Positions 44,041-49,763 of a stretch of 49,763 nt of DNA are shown one piece after another. The notes under the pieces were generated by a model. That model searched no databases. It was given only the letters and a program-made list of their open reading frames with translations, and was not told where the DNA came from. How positions within the stretch are numbered: the stretch's first letter is position 1; every line of letters starts with the position of its first letter. The stretch lies in contig JAKLKF010000051.1 in the NCBI GenBank assembly GCA_023150805.1, forward strand, positions 1 through 49,763. Direction: 5' to 3'. This DNA comes from Myxococcota bacterium (GTDB taxonomy: Bacteria > Myxococcota_A > UBA796 > UBA2385). The position numbers were made by a program, and so were the translations under genes.

Positions 44041-44999
44041 TGCACAAGCTCCTGCTCAACCGCGCCAGCATCGCCCTCAAGCTCAAGCCTCGGGGGGGCT
44101 TCCTGATCAAGGACGGCGACAAGGGGCGCACCATGGTCCGCCCCGACCTGCCTGACCTCCAGGCACTGCGCACCCGGGTCGACGGCGAGGAGACCGTCTT
44201 CATCCCCGGCAGCTCGCTCAAGGGCGTCTTCCGGTCAGCCTTCGAGCGCCAGCTCCGCAGCTTCGGCGGGGAGCATCACGGGCTGCTGGCCTGCGATCCG
44301 CTGAACCCGCGCGGCAACCTCTGCCACGACAACGCGCCGCGCGACGAGAGGGAGGACTCCCCCACCACCCACGCCCGCCTCTGCCTCGCCTGCCGCAGCT
44401 TCGGCAGCCAGCAGATCGGTGGCCGGGTCCGCTTCGCCGACGCGCTGCCGTTGTCCGCTGATGATCGCAGGCGGGCGAACCTGACGGAGCAGCGGTCCGG
44501 CGTGAGCATCGACCGCAAGTCGGGAGGGCCGTCCCGGGGCAAGCTGTTCGAGATGGAGGTCGTGACGGGAGGGGCGTTCGACACCGCGATCCAGGTCGAG
44601 AACTTCCAGCTCTGGCAGCTCGGCATGCTGGCCACGCTGCTGGCCGACCTGAAGGCCGGGGAGCTGCGCCTGGGCTCGGCCACGACCCGGGGGCTGGGCG
44701 CGTTTGGCGTGGTCGTCCCCGAGGTGGTGCTCTGGCAGGCCCGGGGCTCGTCCCCCATGGGGGTGAAGTCGCTGGGCGCCCCCACGGAGTACGAGTGGTT
44801 GCCGGACGGCGAGTTGCCCGCCGAGGTCATCGCTGGCGCACGCCACCGCCGCAGGCGGGGCGGCCACGAGTGGCGCTTCGAAGGGGATGCGGTCGCCTTG
44901 CTCCTGGATGCGGTCGAGTCCGCGGGCTGGGCTCACCTGGAAGCAGCCCAGCAGGACGGTTGGACCGCACTCGCCACGCGGCGCCGGAGGCTGCGCTGA
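44040..44999 (+). CDS. Cas7-family RAMP protein (Csm3/Csx7-like)
   Basis: The 319-aa protein has LKLKPRGGFLIKDGDKG, RPDLPDLQAL with a candidate catalytic Asp, VFIPGSSLKGVFRSAFERQL, a cysteine set with LLACDPL and LCLACRSFGSQQIGG, VSIDRKSGGPSRGKLFEMEVV and the glycine-rich ATTRGLGAFGVV. It is longer than the preceding Cas7 because of a C-terminal extension of ~70 residues with a basic RHRRRRGG stretch. It is probably a second backbone subunit. Start and stop both overlap neighbouring genes by one base (TGATG). Confidence 0.83.
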   Translation: MHKLLLNRASIALKLKPRGGFLIKDGDKGRTMVRPDLPDLQALRTRVDGEETVFIPGSSLKGVFRSAFERQLRSFGGEHHGLLACDPLNPRGNLCHDNAPRDEREDSPTTHARLCLACRSFGSQQIGGRVRFADALPLSADDRRRANLTEQRSGVSIDRKSGGPSRGKLFEMEVVTGGAFDTAIQVENFQLWQLGMLATLLADLKAGELRLGSATTRGLGAFGVVVPEVVLWQARGSSPMGVKSLGAPTEYEWLPDGELPAEVIAGARHRRRRGGHEWRFEGDAVALLLDAVESAGWAHLEAAQQDGWTALATRRRRLR

Positions 45000-45847
45000 T
45001 GCCCGAGCCCACGCCCAGCAACTACGTCCCACTCGGCCGCGTCCGACGCCAGGATGGGGCTCCTCGTGATCAGGTCACCCTCGAGGCGTTCCTCCCCGGT
45101 CGCTGGTCGGGCTCCCTTGTGCTCACCTACTCCCCCGTGGACCCGGTGCGGGTGGGCAGCGGCGTGCTCTTCCCCCAGCCGGTGCGGGGCCAGACCGAGC
45201 TGGTCCAGGATGTCACGCTCGTCCGGGGGAAGCCCGTGCTCCCCGGAAGCTCCGTCAAGGGTGCCGTCCGCTCGCTCGTGGAGGCTATCGGCGGCGGCTG
45301 CGACCTGCAGGGGACCTGCCAGCCGCTCTGCGTGGCGTGCTCGCTGTTCGGAACGGTCCAGGGGAACGACTCGTGGAAGGGGCGGGTCGGCTTCGACGAC
45401 GCGCTCGCGGCGAAAGACGTGAAACTGGGGCTGGCCCGGCTTCCGCGCGCCTTCCCACCGAAGGCGACGGTGGGAAGGCGGGCCTACGGTCCCGCTCCCG
45501 AGGGCGTCCGTGGCGAGGACCCCTACTTCGTCGTCATGCCGGGATCGACGCTCACAGGCAGGTTGCTGGTCCACAACCTGGACGACGCCGAACTTGGGCT
45601 GGTGCTCACGGCCTGCGGGCTCGACGGTAGCTTCGCTCCGCGCTTGGGAGGCGGCAAGTACCAGGGTCTCGGCCGCACCCGCATCGCGGTGACGTCGGCT
45701 CGTCTCCGGCAGGGGCCAGGGCGTCCGCGGGCGCTTCGCGGAGCGGAGTTGGACGAGCGGATCTCGCTCTGGCTCGGGGCCTGGCAGCCTCCAGAGGGCG
45801 CCGACAAGGTGCTGGGCGTGCTCCGCCAGCAGATGGGGGTACGATGA
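44999..45847 (+). CDS. Cas7-family RAMP protein
   Basis: The 282-aa protein has LTYSPVDPVRVGSGVLFP, ELVQDVTLVRGKPVLPGSSVKGAVRSLVEAI, a cysteine set CDLQGTCQPLCVACSLFG, a FVVMPGSTLTGRLLVHNL strand pair and the glycine-rich LGGGKYQGLGRTRI. The order is that of a single Cas7 RRM with zinc-binding insert. The N-terminal ~30 residues precede the first strand, unlike the two previous Cas7 proteins, and may cap the filament. It could occupy the Csm5/Cmr6-like position. Its stop overlaps the next gene as ATGA. Confidence 0.82.
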   Translation: MPEPTPSNYVPLGRVRRQDGAPRDQVTLEAFLPGRWSGSLVLTYSPVDPVRVGSGVLFPQPVRGQTELVQDVTLVRGKPVLPGSSVKGAVRSLVEAIGGGCDLQGTCQPLCVACSLFGTVQGNDSWKGRVGFDDALAAKDVKLGLARLPRAFPPKATVGRRAYGPAPEGVRGEDPYFVVMPGSTLTGRLLVHNLDDAELGLVLTACGLDGSFAPRLGGGKYQGLGRTRIAVTSARLRQGPGRPRALRGAELDERISLWLGAWQPPEGADKVLGVLRQQMGVR

Positions 45848-46278
45848 CCACCGACCCTGCCGTCCTCATCGCAATCTCCGAAGATCTCGCGAAGAAGCTG
45901 GTGGGATTCCGCTCCCCGGGATCGGATCGCCCCGTCGATTCGAGCATGCTCGGTACCCTTCAACGGTTCGCGCTTACCCGACCGAGCCCGCGCGACATCG
46001 ACGCCTTCCTCAAGCTGTACCCACGTTCCTCCTGGGCGCGGTACACCAAGTCCTCCGGTCCGCAGGTCCGTTTCCTCTGCGATCAACTATCAAGCGTTCT
46101 TCCCCGCCTGGATCAGGATCTCTTGGCACAGGAGTTTGCCTGGGTACTGGGGACCACGCGCAAGCTGATGGCGATCCAACAGGCCGAGGAGAGCCCCGTT
46201 CGACCAGAGCGCGACCGAGCGCGCGACGGGCGCCGCGGCCAGGGTCCCGGTAGGTCCCCTGGCTGGGGGAGGCGCTGA
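45844..46278 (+). CDS. Unknown 144-aa protein encoded inside the type III operon
   Basis: The protein starts at the ATG at 45844, overlapping the Cas7 stop, and its own stop shares a base with the CARF-HEPN start (TGATG). The first ~115 residues are helical (AVLIAISEDLAKKLVGF, PSPRDIDAFLKLYPR, LDQDLLAQEFAWVLGTTRKLMAI). The last 30 are Arg/Gly-rich and probably disordered (RDGRRGQGPGRSPGWGRR), suited to RNA binding. A YTKSSGPQVRFL segment is in the middle. I cannot assign a family. It could be a second small subunit, a Csx19-like accessory or a regulator of the neighbouring effector. Confidence 0.75.
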   Translation: MTTDPAVLIAISEDLAKKLVGFRSPGSDRPVDSSMLGTLQRFALTRPSPRDIDAFLKLYPRSSWARYTKSSGPQVRFLCDQLSSVLPRLDQDLLAQEFAWVLGTTRKLMAIQQAEESPVRPERDRARDGRRGQGPGRSPGWGRR

Positions 46279-47777
46279 TGCCCAGCATCTACGAAATCAC
46301 CGCCGACTTCGACGCCTGGCTGGAGCGGGTGCAGGCCATCGAGCGTCCGTCGTGGGCGGCGGACGACGCCAGCTACCTTACTCCGGGCGCTGATGGGAAG
46401 AGCGCGCTGGAGGCCGAGAAGGAGGACACCCTGGGCAAGTTGCCCGAGGTCAGCCGGAGTGCCCGCGGTGGAACACTGGTCATCTCCGTGGGGAGCCGTC
46501 TTCAGCCAGCGTTGCTGTCGGTCGCTGTGCACGAACCCGCCTGCCTGGTCCTGGCAATCTCGGATACCCCGGTGGGATGTGCACAGGCAGACAAGCTGGC
46601 GACCCTGCTGCCGCGTCACATCAAAGATGTGCGCAGGGCTGAATACGACCCCACCGACCCCATCGCCGCCTGGGAGCGCATCGCCGCCGCACTCGATCAG
46701 GCTCTGCGTCCCGATCGTCCCATCGTGTTCGACATCACCGGGGGGAAAAAGAGCATGGCTGCGGCCGCGTTCTTCCTGGCGGTGGAACGACAGGTGCCGT
46801 CGGTCTACCTGGACGGCGAGGACTACAGCGCGGAGCTCGGGCGGCCCCGCCCCGGCACGCTGGGCTTCGCGCACCTGAGCGATCCTGCAGCGGGCTTGGC
46901 CCTCACCCGCCACAAGCACATCCAGGCACACTGGTCAAGTCGTGCGTTCGCCGCAGCCGCGGCGGAGGCCGAGGAGGTCGCCGAGCACCTGAAACGCGAG
47001 GACCGCCTCCGACACCATGCCTTCGCATACCAGCGGGCAGCGACCTACGCCCGCGCCGCGCATGCCTGGTCGCAGGGGAGGTACGACCTCTGCGCGGCGC
47101 TGCTGGAAAAGGTCGATGAGCAGCCGCATGCGTCGATCTCCGAGCTTTGCCGAGAGTGGCCTGACCTGAGCGCAACCGGCAACCTCGACGAGGCGCTGTG
47201 CCGGCGGCCATCGCTCCTCTGGCGCTACCTCGCCGACGCCTGGCGCTGGCTCACCTGGCAGGAGGAGGTGATCGACCCTCGGCTCGCGTTCCTGCGTTAC
47301 TTCGCGTTGGGGGAATTCGCGATGGAGGGATTGCTTGCGGCGGCCCTTGCCGGCGGGAGTGAGTTGGAGGAGTCGCCCGGTCTCAGCAAGTCCACGAGGA
47401 AGAACCTCAAAAGGACAAGAGACGATGGAGTCTGGCGATTTCACGACGGGCGACGCCTCGCGCTCCTGCTCGGCTGCAACGACAAGAGCGATCCGGACCT
47501 GGGGTTTCAGCTCAAGAACTGGTCAGGGCTGCCCGAGGCCAATCCATGGCACGATGACGCACGTGGCTGGCGGTCTCTGCGCAACAAGTGCGCCCACAAC
47601 GTCGGCGAGGCCACACCTGAACATATCAAAGAAATTCGACTATGCTGTCGAGAGCTGCTCGTGGCGGGAGGTGGGCGCCTGCCGTATGCGTCGGGAATAA
47701 CAGAAGAAATCAGCCTCATGCTCGACACCACCACCACCACCACCCTCCAACCCCTATCCAAATTCGTCCACACATGA
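46278..47777 (+). CDS. CARF-HEPN ribonuclease effector (Csx1/Csm6-like)
   Basis: The 499-aa protein has an N-terminal CARF-type Rossmann region: GTLVISVGSRLQPALLSVAV, then VFDITGGKKSMAAAAFFLAV, matching the D-x-TGGTK motif that binds cyclic oligoadenylate, then VPSVYLDGEDY. The central part is helical. Near the C-terminus SLRNKCAHN contains RNxxxH (Arg435, Asn436, His440), the catalytic motif of HEPN ribonucleases. The cyclic messenger made by the upstream GGDD-Cas10 should activate non-specific RNA cleavage. The architecture is that of Csx1/Csm6-type effectors, although overall sequence looks divergent. The stop overlaps a 90-aa ORF. Confidence 0.85.
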   Translation: MPSIYEITADFDAWLERVQAIERPSWAADDASYLTPGADGKSALEAEKEDTLGKLPEVSRSARGGTLVISVGSRLQPALLSVAVHEPACLVLAISDTPVGCAQADKLATLLPRHIKDVRRAEYDPTDPIAAWERIAAALDQALRPDRPIVFDITGGKKSMAAAAFFLAVERQVPSVYLDGEDYSAELGRPRPGTLGFAHLSDPAAGLALTRHKHIQAHWSSRAFAAAAAEAEEVAEHLKREDRLRHHAFAYQRAATYARAAHAWSQGRYDLCAALLEKVDEQPHASISELCREWPDLSATGNLDEALCRRPSLLWRYLADAWRWLTWQEEVIDPRLAFLRYFALGEFAMEGLLAAALAGGSELEESPGLSKSTRKNLKRTRDDGVWRFHDGRRLALLLGCNDKSDPDLGFQLKNWSGLPEANPWHDDARGWRSLRNKCAHNVGEATPEHIKEIRLCCRELLVAGGGRLPYASGITEEISLMLDTTTTTTLQPLSKFVHT

Positions 47778-48046
47778 GCGAACCTGCAGATTTCGCTCAT
47801 ATCCTCAGCCAGCCCGATTCCCGCATCTTGGAGAACACGCAGAACGATAACTTCGTGCGGCCAGTCCAGCGGACATTGGCCGCATTCGCCAACGCGGTAG
47901 GTGGCAACCTCGTCCTGGGCAGCGCCGCCGTTCAGGCGCAGGCTTCGGCGAAGAAGCGCGCGACCGGCGTAGCGTCACGTCATGCGGTCGAAGATGTAGA
48001 CCCTGTCGGCCTACACACGGAATTGAACCAAGATCGGGAAGGGTAG
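47774..48046 (+). CDS. Unknown 90-aa ORF at the end of the type III operon
   Basis: The ATG at 47774 overlaps the CARF-HEPN stop (ATGA), so it is probably translated. The product starts EPADFAHILSQPDSRILENT and contains RTLAAFANAVGGNLVLGSAAV, a helix followed by a hydrophobic Gly-rich strand. It then becomes Arg/Ala/Glu-rich and ends at 48046, just before composition changes to host-like. It may be a truncated larger gene cut at the island boundary, or a small accessory protein. No family recognised. Confidence 0.55.
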   Translation: MSEPADFAHILSQPDSRILENTQNDNFVRPVQRTLAAFANAVGGNLVLGSAAVQAQASAKKRATGVASRHAVEDVDPVGLHTELNQDREG

Positions 48047-48080
48047 GTTCCGTATCGCTGCCACCTGTATAGAGTGAACT

Positions 48081-48140
48081 TTGCCACGCATCCCCCCCGC
48101 CGACCTCCCCCGCCTCCTCGACGACGCGCTGTTCCGTTGA
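48081..48140 (+). pseudogene. Truncated 3' end of a resident gene upstream of the Cas6-like gene
   Basis: In the frame ending at TGA 48138-48140 the last 17 residues read RIPPADLPRLLDDALFR, which looks like a genuine helical protein end. The frame is closed by a stop at 48075-48077, so the gene body is missing. The stop overlaps the TTG start of the Cas6-like gene (TTGA), the junction style of intact operons here. Confidence 0.45.
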
Positions 48141-49015
48141 CCCCCCTCACCCCCGTCCTGGCCCACCTGGCCCCCGTCGGCCGCCCGACCCTCCCGCGCG
48201 ACCTGCCCCGCGCGGTCCGCGGCGCCCTGGGGGCGGCCTTCATGCACGCCGTCTGCGAGCGCGACCGGCCGCCCTCCTGTGTGGGCTGCGACCTGGTCGA
48301 CCGCTGCCGGATCTCCACCTGGTACGACCCCGGGCGCGCCGGCCTGCAGCGCATCCGGCCCTTCGCCCTGCGCGAGGTCCGCGCGGTGCCCGGGCCCCGC
48401 GGGGCGCCGCCAGTGGTGACCATCGACAGCACCTGGCTGGGCCCCGTGCCGGGGCTGCTGGTGGTGGACGCGCTGCGCGAGGTGGCCCGGCGGCTGGGGC
48501 CCGGCGACCAGGACACCTGGACCCTGGCGACGGTCCTGGTCCGCGGCGGCGCCGGCGTGGAGGCGGTGGTGGACGCCGGCCGGGTGCGCGCGGACTGGCC
48601 CCCGCCCACCGCACTCGATGCCCTGTCCGCCGCTCCCGCCCAGGTCCAGGGCGCGACCATCCACCTGGACCGCCGGGTGCAGCTCGACAAGGAGCACAGC
48701 CGACCCACGCTGTCCGGGGTGCTGCGCGCCTGCCTGCTGCGCCTGCGCTCGGTCCAGCGCGCCCTGGACCTGCCGCCCGAGCCCCGCTGGCCCGACATCC
48801 CCGAGCTGCCGCACACCGCCGAGCTGAGCTACCAGCGCGCCGCCCGCGACAGCCGCCACCCGGGCCAGCACGTCGACCTGTCCGGCTGGACCGGCACCAT
48901 CCAGGCCGGGCCGGCGCTGGCACCCTGGGCGGACCTGCTGGCGCTGGGCGAGCAGCTCCAGGTCGGGCGCCACACCAGCGAGGGCCTGGGCGTCCTGCGG
49001 ATTGACTGGACGTGA
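48137..49015 (+). CDS. cas6: Cas6-like pre-crRNA processing endoribonuclease (RAMP)
   Basis: The protein is 292 aa if started at the coupled TTG 48137, or 313 aa from GTG 48074. It has an N-terminal RAMP-like half, a cysteine site CVGCDLVDRC near residue 45, two ferredoxin-like repeats with hydrophobic strands, and a C-terminal LGEQLQVGRHTSEGLGVLRIDW. The last is the glycine-rich G-x-x-x-x-G...T..GLG signature of the Cas6 family. It should cut CRISPR transcripts within the repeat. Composition is host-like, unlike the adjacent type III operon, so it probably belonged to the older locus. The array it serves is not in the window. Confidence 0.75.
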   Translation: MTPLTPVLAHLAPVGRPTLPRDLPRAVRGALGAAFMHAVCERDRPPSCVGCDLVDRCRISTWYDPGRAGLQRIRPFALREVRAVPGPRGAPPVVTIDSTWLGPVPGLLVVDALREVARRLGPGDQDTWTLATVLVRGGAGVEAVVDAGRVRADWPPPTALDALSAAPAQVQGATIHLDRRVQLDKEHSRPTLSGVLRACLLRLRSVQRALDLPPEPRWPDIPELPHTAELSYQRAARDSRHPGQHVDLSGWTGTIQAGPALAPWADLLALGEQLQVGRHTSEGLGVLRIDWT

Positions 49016-49148
49016 AAACAGCTTCCTTCCTACATCACCCCCACCAGATGGGACGCCGCAGCAGCTATGCCACGTGCGAACGGCAGCCACACAGCCGGGC
49101 GCCCGTACGCCTCCAGTTGGGACGCGGAGGCTGCGCGGCTGGAGATCC
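49016..49148. other. Non-coding stretch between the Cas6-like gene and the IS66-type end
   Basis: No convincing gene is visible in these 133 bases. One short frame reads YASSWDAEAARLEIRK, which may be a decayed protein fragment. No CRISPR repeat is present. Confidence 0.5.
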
Positions 49149-49221
49149 GTAAGCATGCAGCACACCCCGTGTTCCCTCCAGCGCCTCCCGCGGCGAAGCT
49201 CCGCGCCGGAGGTTCGAGGAC

Positions 49222-49521
49222 ATGGGCCGACATACACCTGTAGCCGACCAGCGCCGCCTGGTCTCGATCTGGCGCGCGAGCGGCGTGGCGATGGCGCCGT
49301 TCGCCCGTATGCATGGGATCCACCCGACCACCTTCCGGCTGTGGGTCTGTCGGGCGCGTGAGTCGACCGAGGCGTGCGCGACGCCGGCCTTCCTGGAGGT
49401 GGTGGCCCACGAGCCGAAGCCGCCCCTGGCCGTCGAGGTCGGCCCGCACGCGCTGCGGTTCGAGACGCCGCCCCCGCCGGACTGGTTCGCCGCGGTCGTG
49501 CGGGGGCTCTCGCGATGCTGA
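49222..49521 (+). CDS. tnpA: IS66 family accessory protein TnpA
   Basis: The 99-aa protein resembles IS66 OrfA. An N-terminal helix-turn-helix (LVSIWRASGVAMAPFARMHGIHPTTFRLWV) binds DNA. A short proline-rich linker and a C-terminal VEVGPHALRFETPPPPDWFAAVVRGL segment match the family end. It is needed with TnpB and TnpC for transposition. CGGAGG lies upstream of the ATG at 49222. The stop overlaps the tnpB start by 7 bases. Confidence 0.9.
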   Translation: MGRHTPVADQRRLVSIWRASGVAMAPFARMHGIHPTTFRLWVCRARESTEACATPAFLEVVAHEPKPPLAVEVGPHALRFETPPPPDWFAAVVRGLSRC

Positions 49522-49763
49522 CCCCTGGAGGCTCGCAGAAGATCTTCTTGTCCGCGGAACCTGTGGACATGCGCGCGGGCTTCGATCGGCTGGCGGCACG
49601 GGTGCTCGCGTCGGGGATGCCGCTGTACGAGGGCGACCTGTACGTCTTTGTGTCGCGGCGTCGGACCCATGCCAAGATCCTGGCCTGGGATCGCAACGGC
49701 CTGGTCCTGCTGTACAAGCGCATGGAGACGGGTCGCTTCCACCTCCCGGAGCTGCCGCCGGGC
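49515..49763 (+). CDS. tnpB: IS66 family accessory protein TnpB, cut by window end
   Basis: The 83 visible residues match IS66 Orf2: KIFLSAEPVDMRAGFDRLAA, then GDLYVFVSRRRTHAKILAWDRNGLVLLYKRMETGRFHLP. These are the defining motifs of the family (VDMR.GFD.L and KIL.WDRNG...KR.E.G.F). The gene starts at the ATG at 49515 inside the end of tnpA and continues past the window. Confidence 0.93.
   Translation, partial: MLTPGGSQKIFLSAEPVDMRAGFDRLAARVLASGMPLYEGDLYVFVSRRRTHAKILAWDRNGLVLLYKRMETGRFHLPELPPG

Larger units (their letters stand above)
49149..49763 (+). mobile_element. IS66-family insertion sequence, left part only
   Basis: The element is recognised from its overlapping tnpA and tnpB genes. 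A GTAAGC at 49149, typical of IS66 ends, is the likely left terminus; the preceding 8 bases GGAGATCC would be the target duplication if the right end shows the same. The transposase gene tnpC and right end lie beyond the window. The left boundary is inferred, not proven. Confidence 0.75.

Noticed and set aside
47700..48060. Possible CRISPR repeats after the CARF-HEPN gene
   Set aside because: Reading through this lower-GC stretch shows no repeated 25-40-base unit; only coding sequence and a boundary region.
35598..48063. CGCTGCCA at both edges of the cas block as a target-site duplication
   Set aside because: Eight bases of GC-rich sequence can match by chance, and no recombinase or terminal repeats accompany them; kept only as supporting detail.

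Overview
The window is a very GC-rich bacterial chromosome segment with dense coding. It has many GTG starts and many gene pairs coupled by 1-14 base overlaps (GTGA, ATGA, TGATG). A chromosomal parA-parB-bactofilin cluster, a Ser/Thr kinase fused to an ATPase and TPRs, MopE-type Asp/Cys repeats, VCBS-like repeats, Asp/Gly-rich lipoproteins and a TIGR02147-type regulator together suggest Myxococcota or a related former deltaproteobacterial lineage. That placement is inference; no rRNA, tRNA or taxonomic marker is present. No gap between annotated genes exceeds 300 bases.

Layout. 1-3234 (minus): a coupled operon of M14 peptidase, RraB-like lipoprotein, alkyltransferase and Uma2 nuclease, plus a lipoprotein. 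3340-5953: an XPB-type helicase with its Bax1-like (DUF790) nuclease partner, a nucleotide-excision-repair pair. 5966-10166: fatty acid hydroxylase, lipoprotein, uridine kinase, then parA-parB-bactofilin. 10436-19083: a large kinase/ATPase/TPR protein, a coiled-coil membrane protein, Aat transferase, TlpA-like thioredoxin, TrmH-like methylase, TPR protein, deformylase and ferredoxin. 19132-23062: an ATP-grasp/metallophosphatase fusion ORF and an ABC transporter. 23130-25050: an RloAB/AbiL-like ATPase-Toprim defence pair, followed by a membrane-anchored PD-(D/E)XK-like protein, a long inverted repeat, a methyltransferase and a HelD-like helicase. 28891-35472: an RTX protein whose signal peptide appears to be out of frame, a MopE/VCBS lipoprotein, a GT87 enzyme, heme A synthase, a secreted protein and a regulator.

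From 35532 to 49015 lies a CRISPR-associated region. A short remnant of a Cmr2-type cas10 start (35532-35606) is followed by a 12.4-kb block of lower GC. The block holds a 1221-aa Ser/Thr kinase with a novel N-terminal region (minus strand) and, divergently, an eight- or nine-gene operon. The operon encodes an HD-less Cas10 with GGDD, a Cas7-Csx10 fusion, a small subunit, three further Cas7 proteins, a 144-aa unknown, a CARF-HEPN ribonuclease and a 90-aa unknown. This is a type III-D-like effector complex that should make cyclic oligoadenylate and activate the CARF-HEPN enzyme. A truncated tail of another gene then leads into a Cas6-like gene with host-like composition. The arrangement suggests that an older type III locus was interrupted and replaced by a different type III system carrying the kinase. 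No CRISPR array or cas1/cas2 is visible. The window ends inside an IS66-family element.
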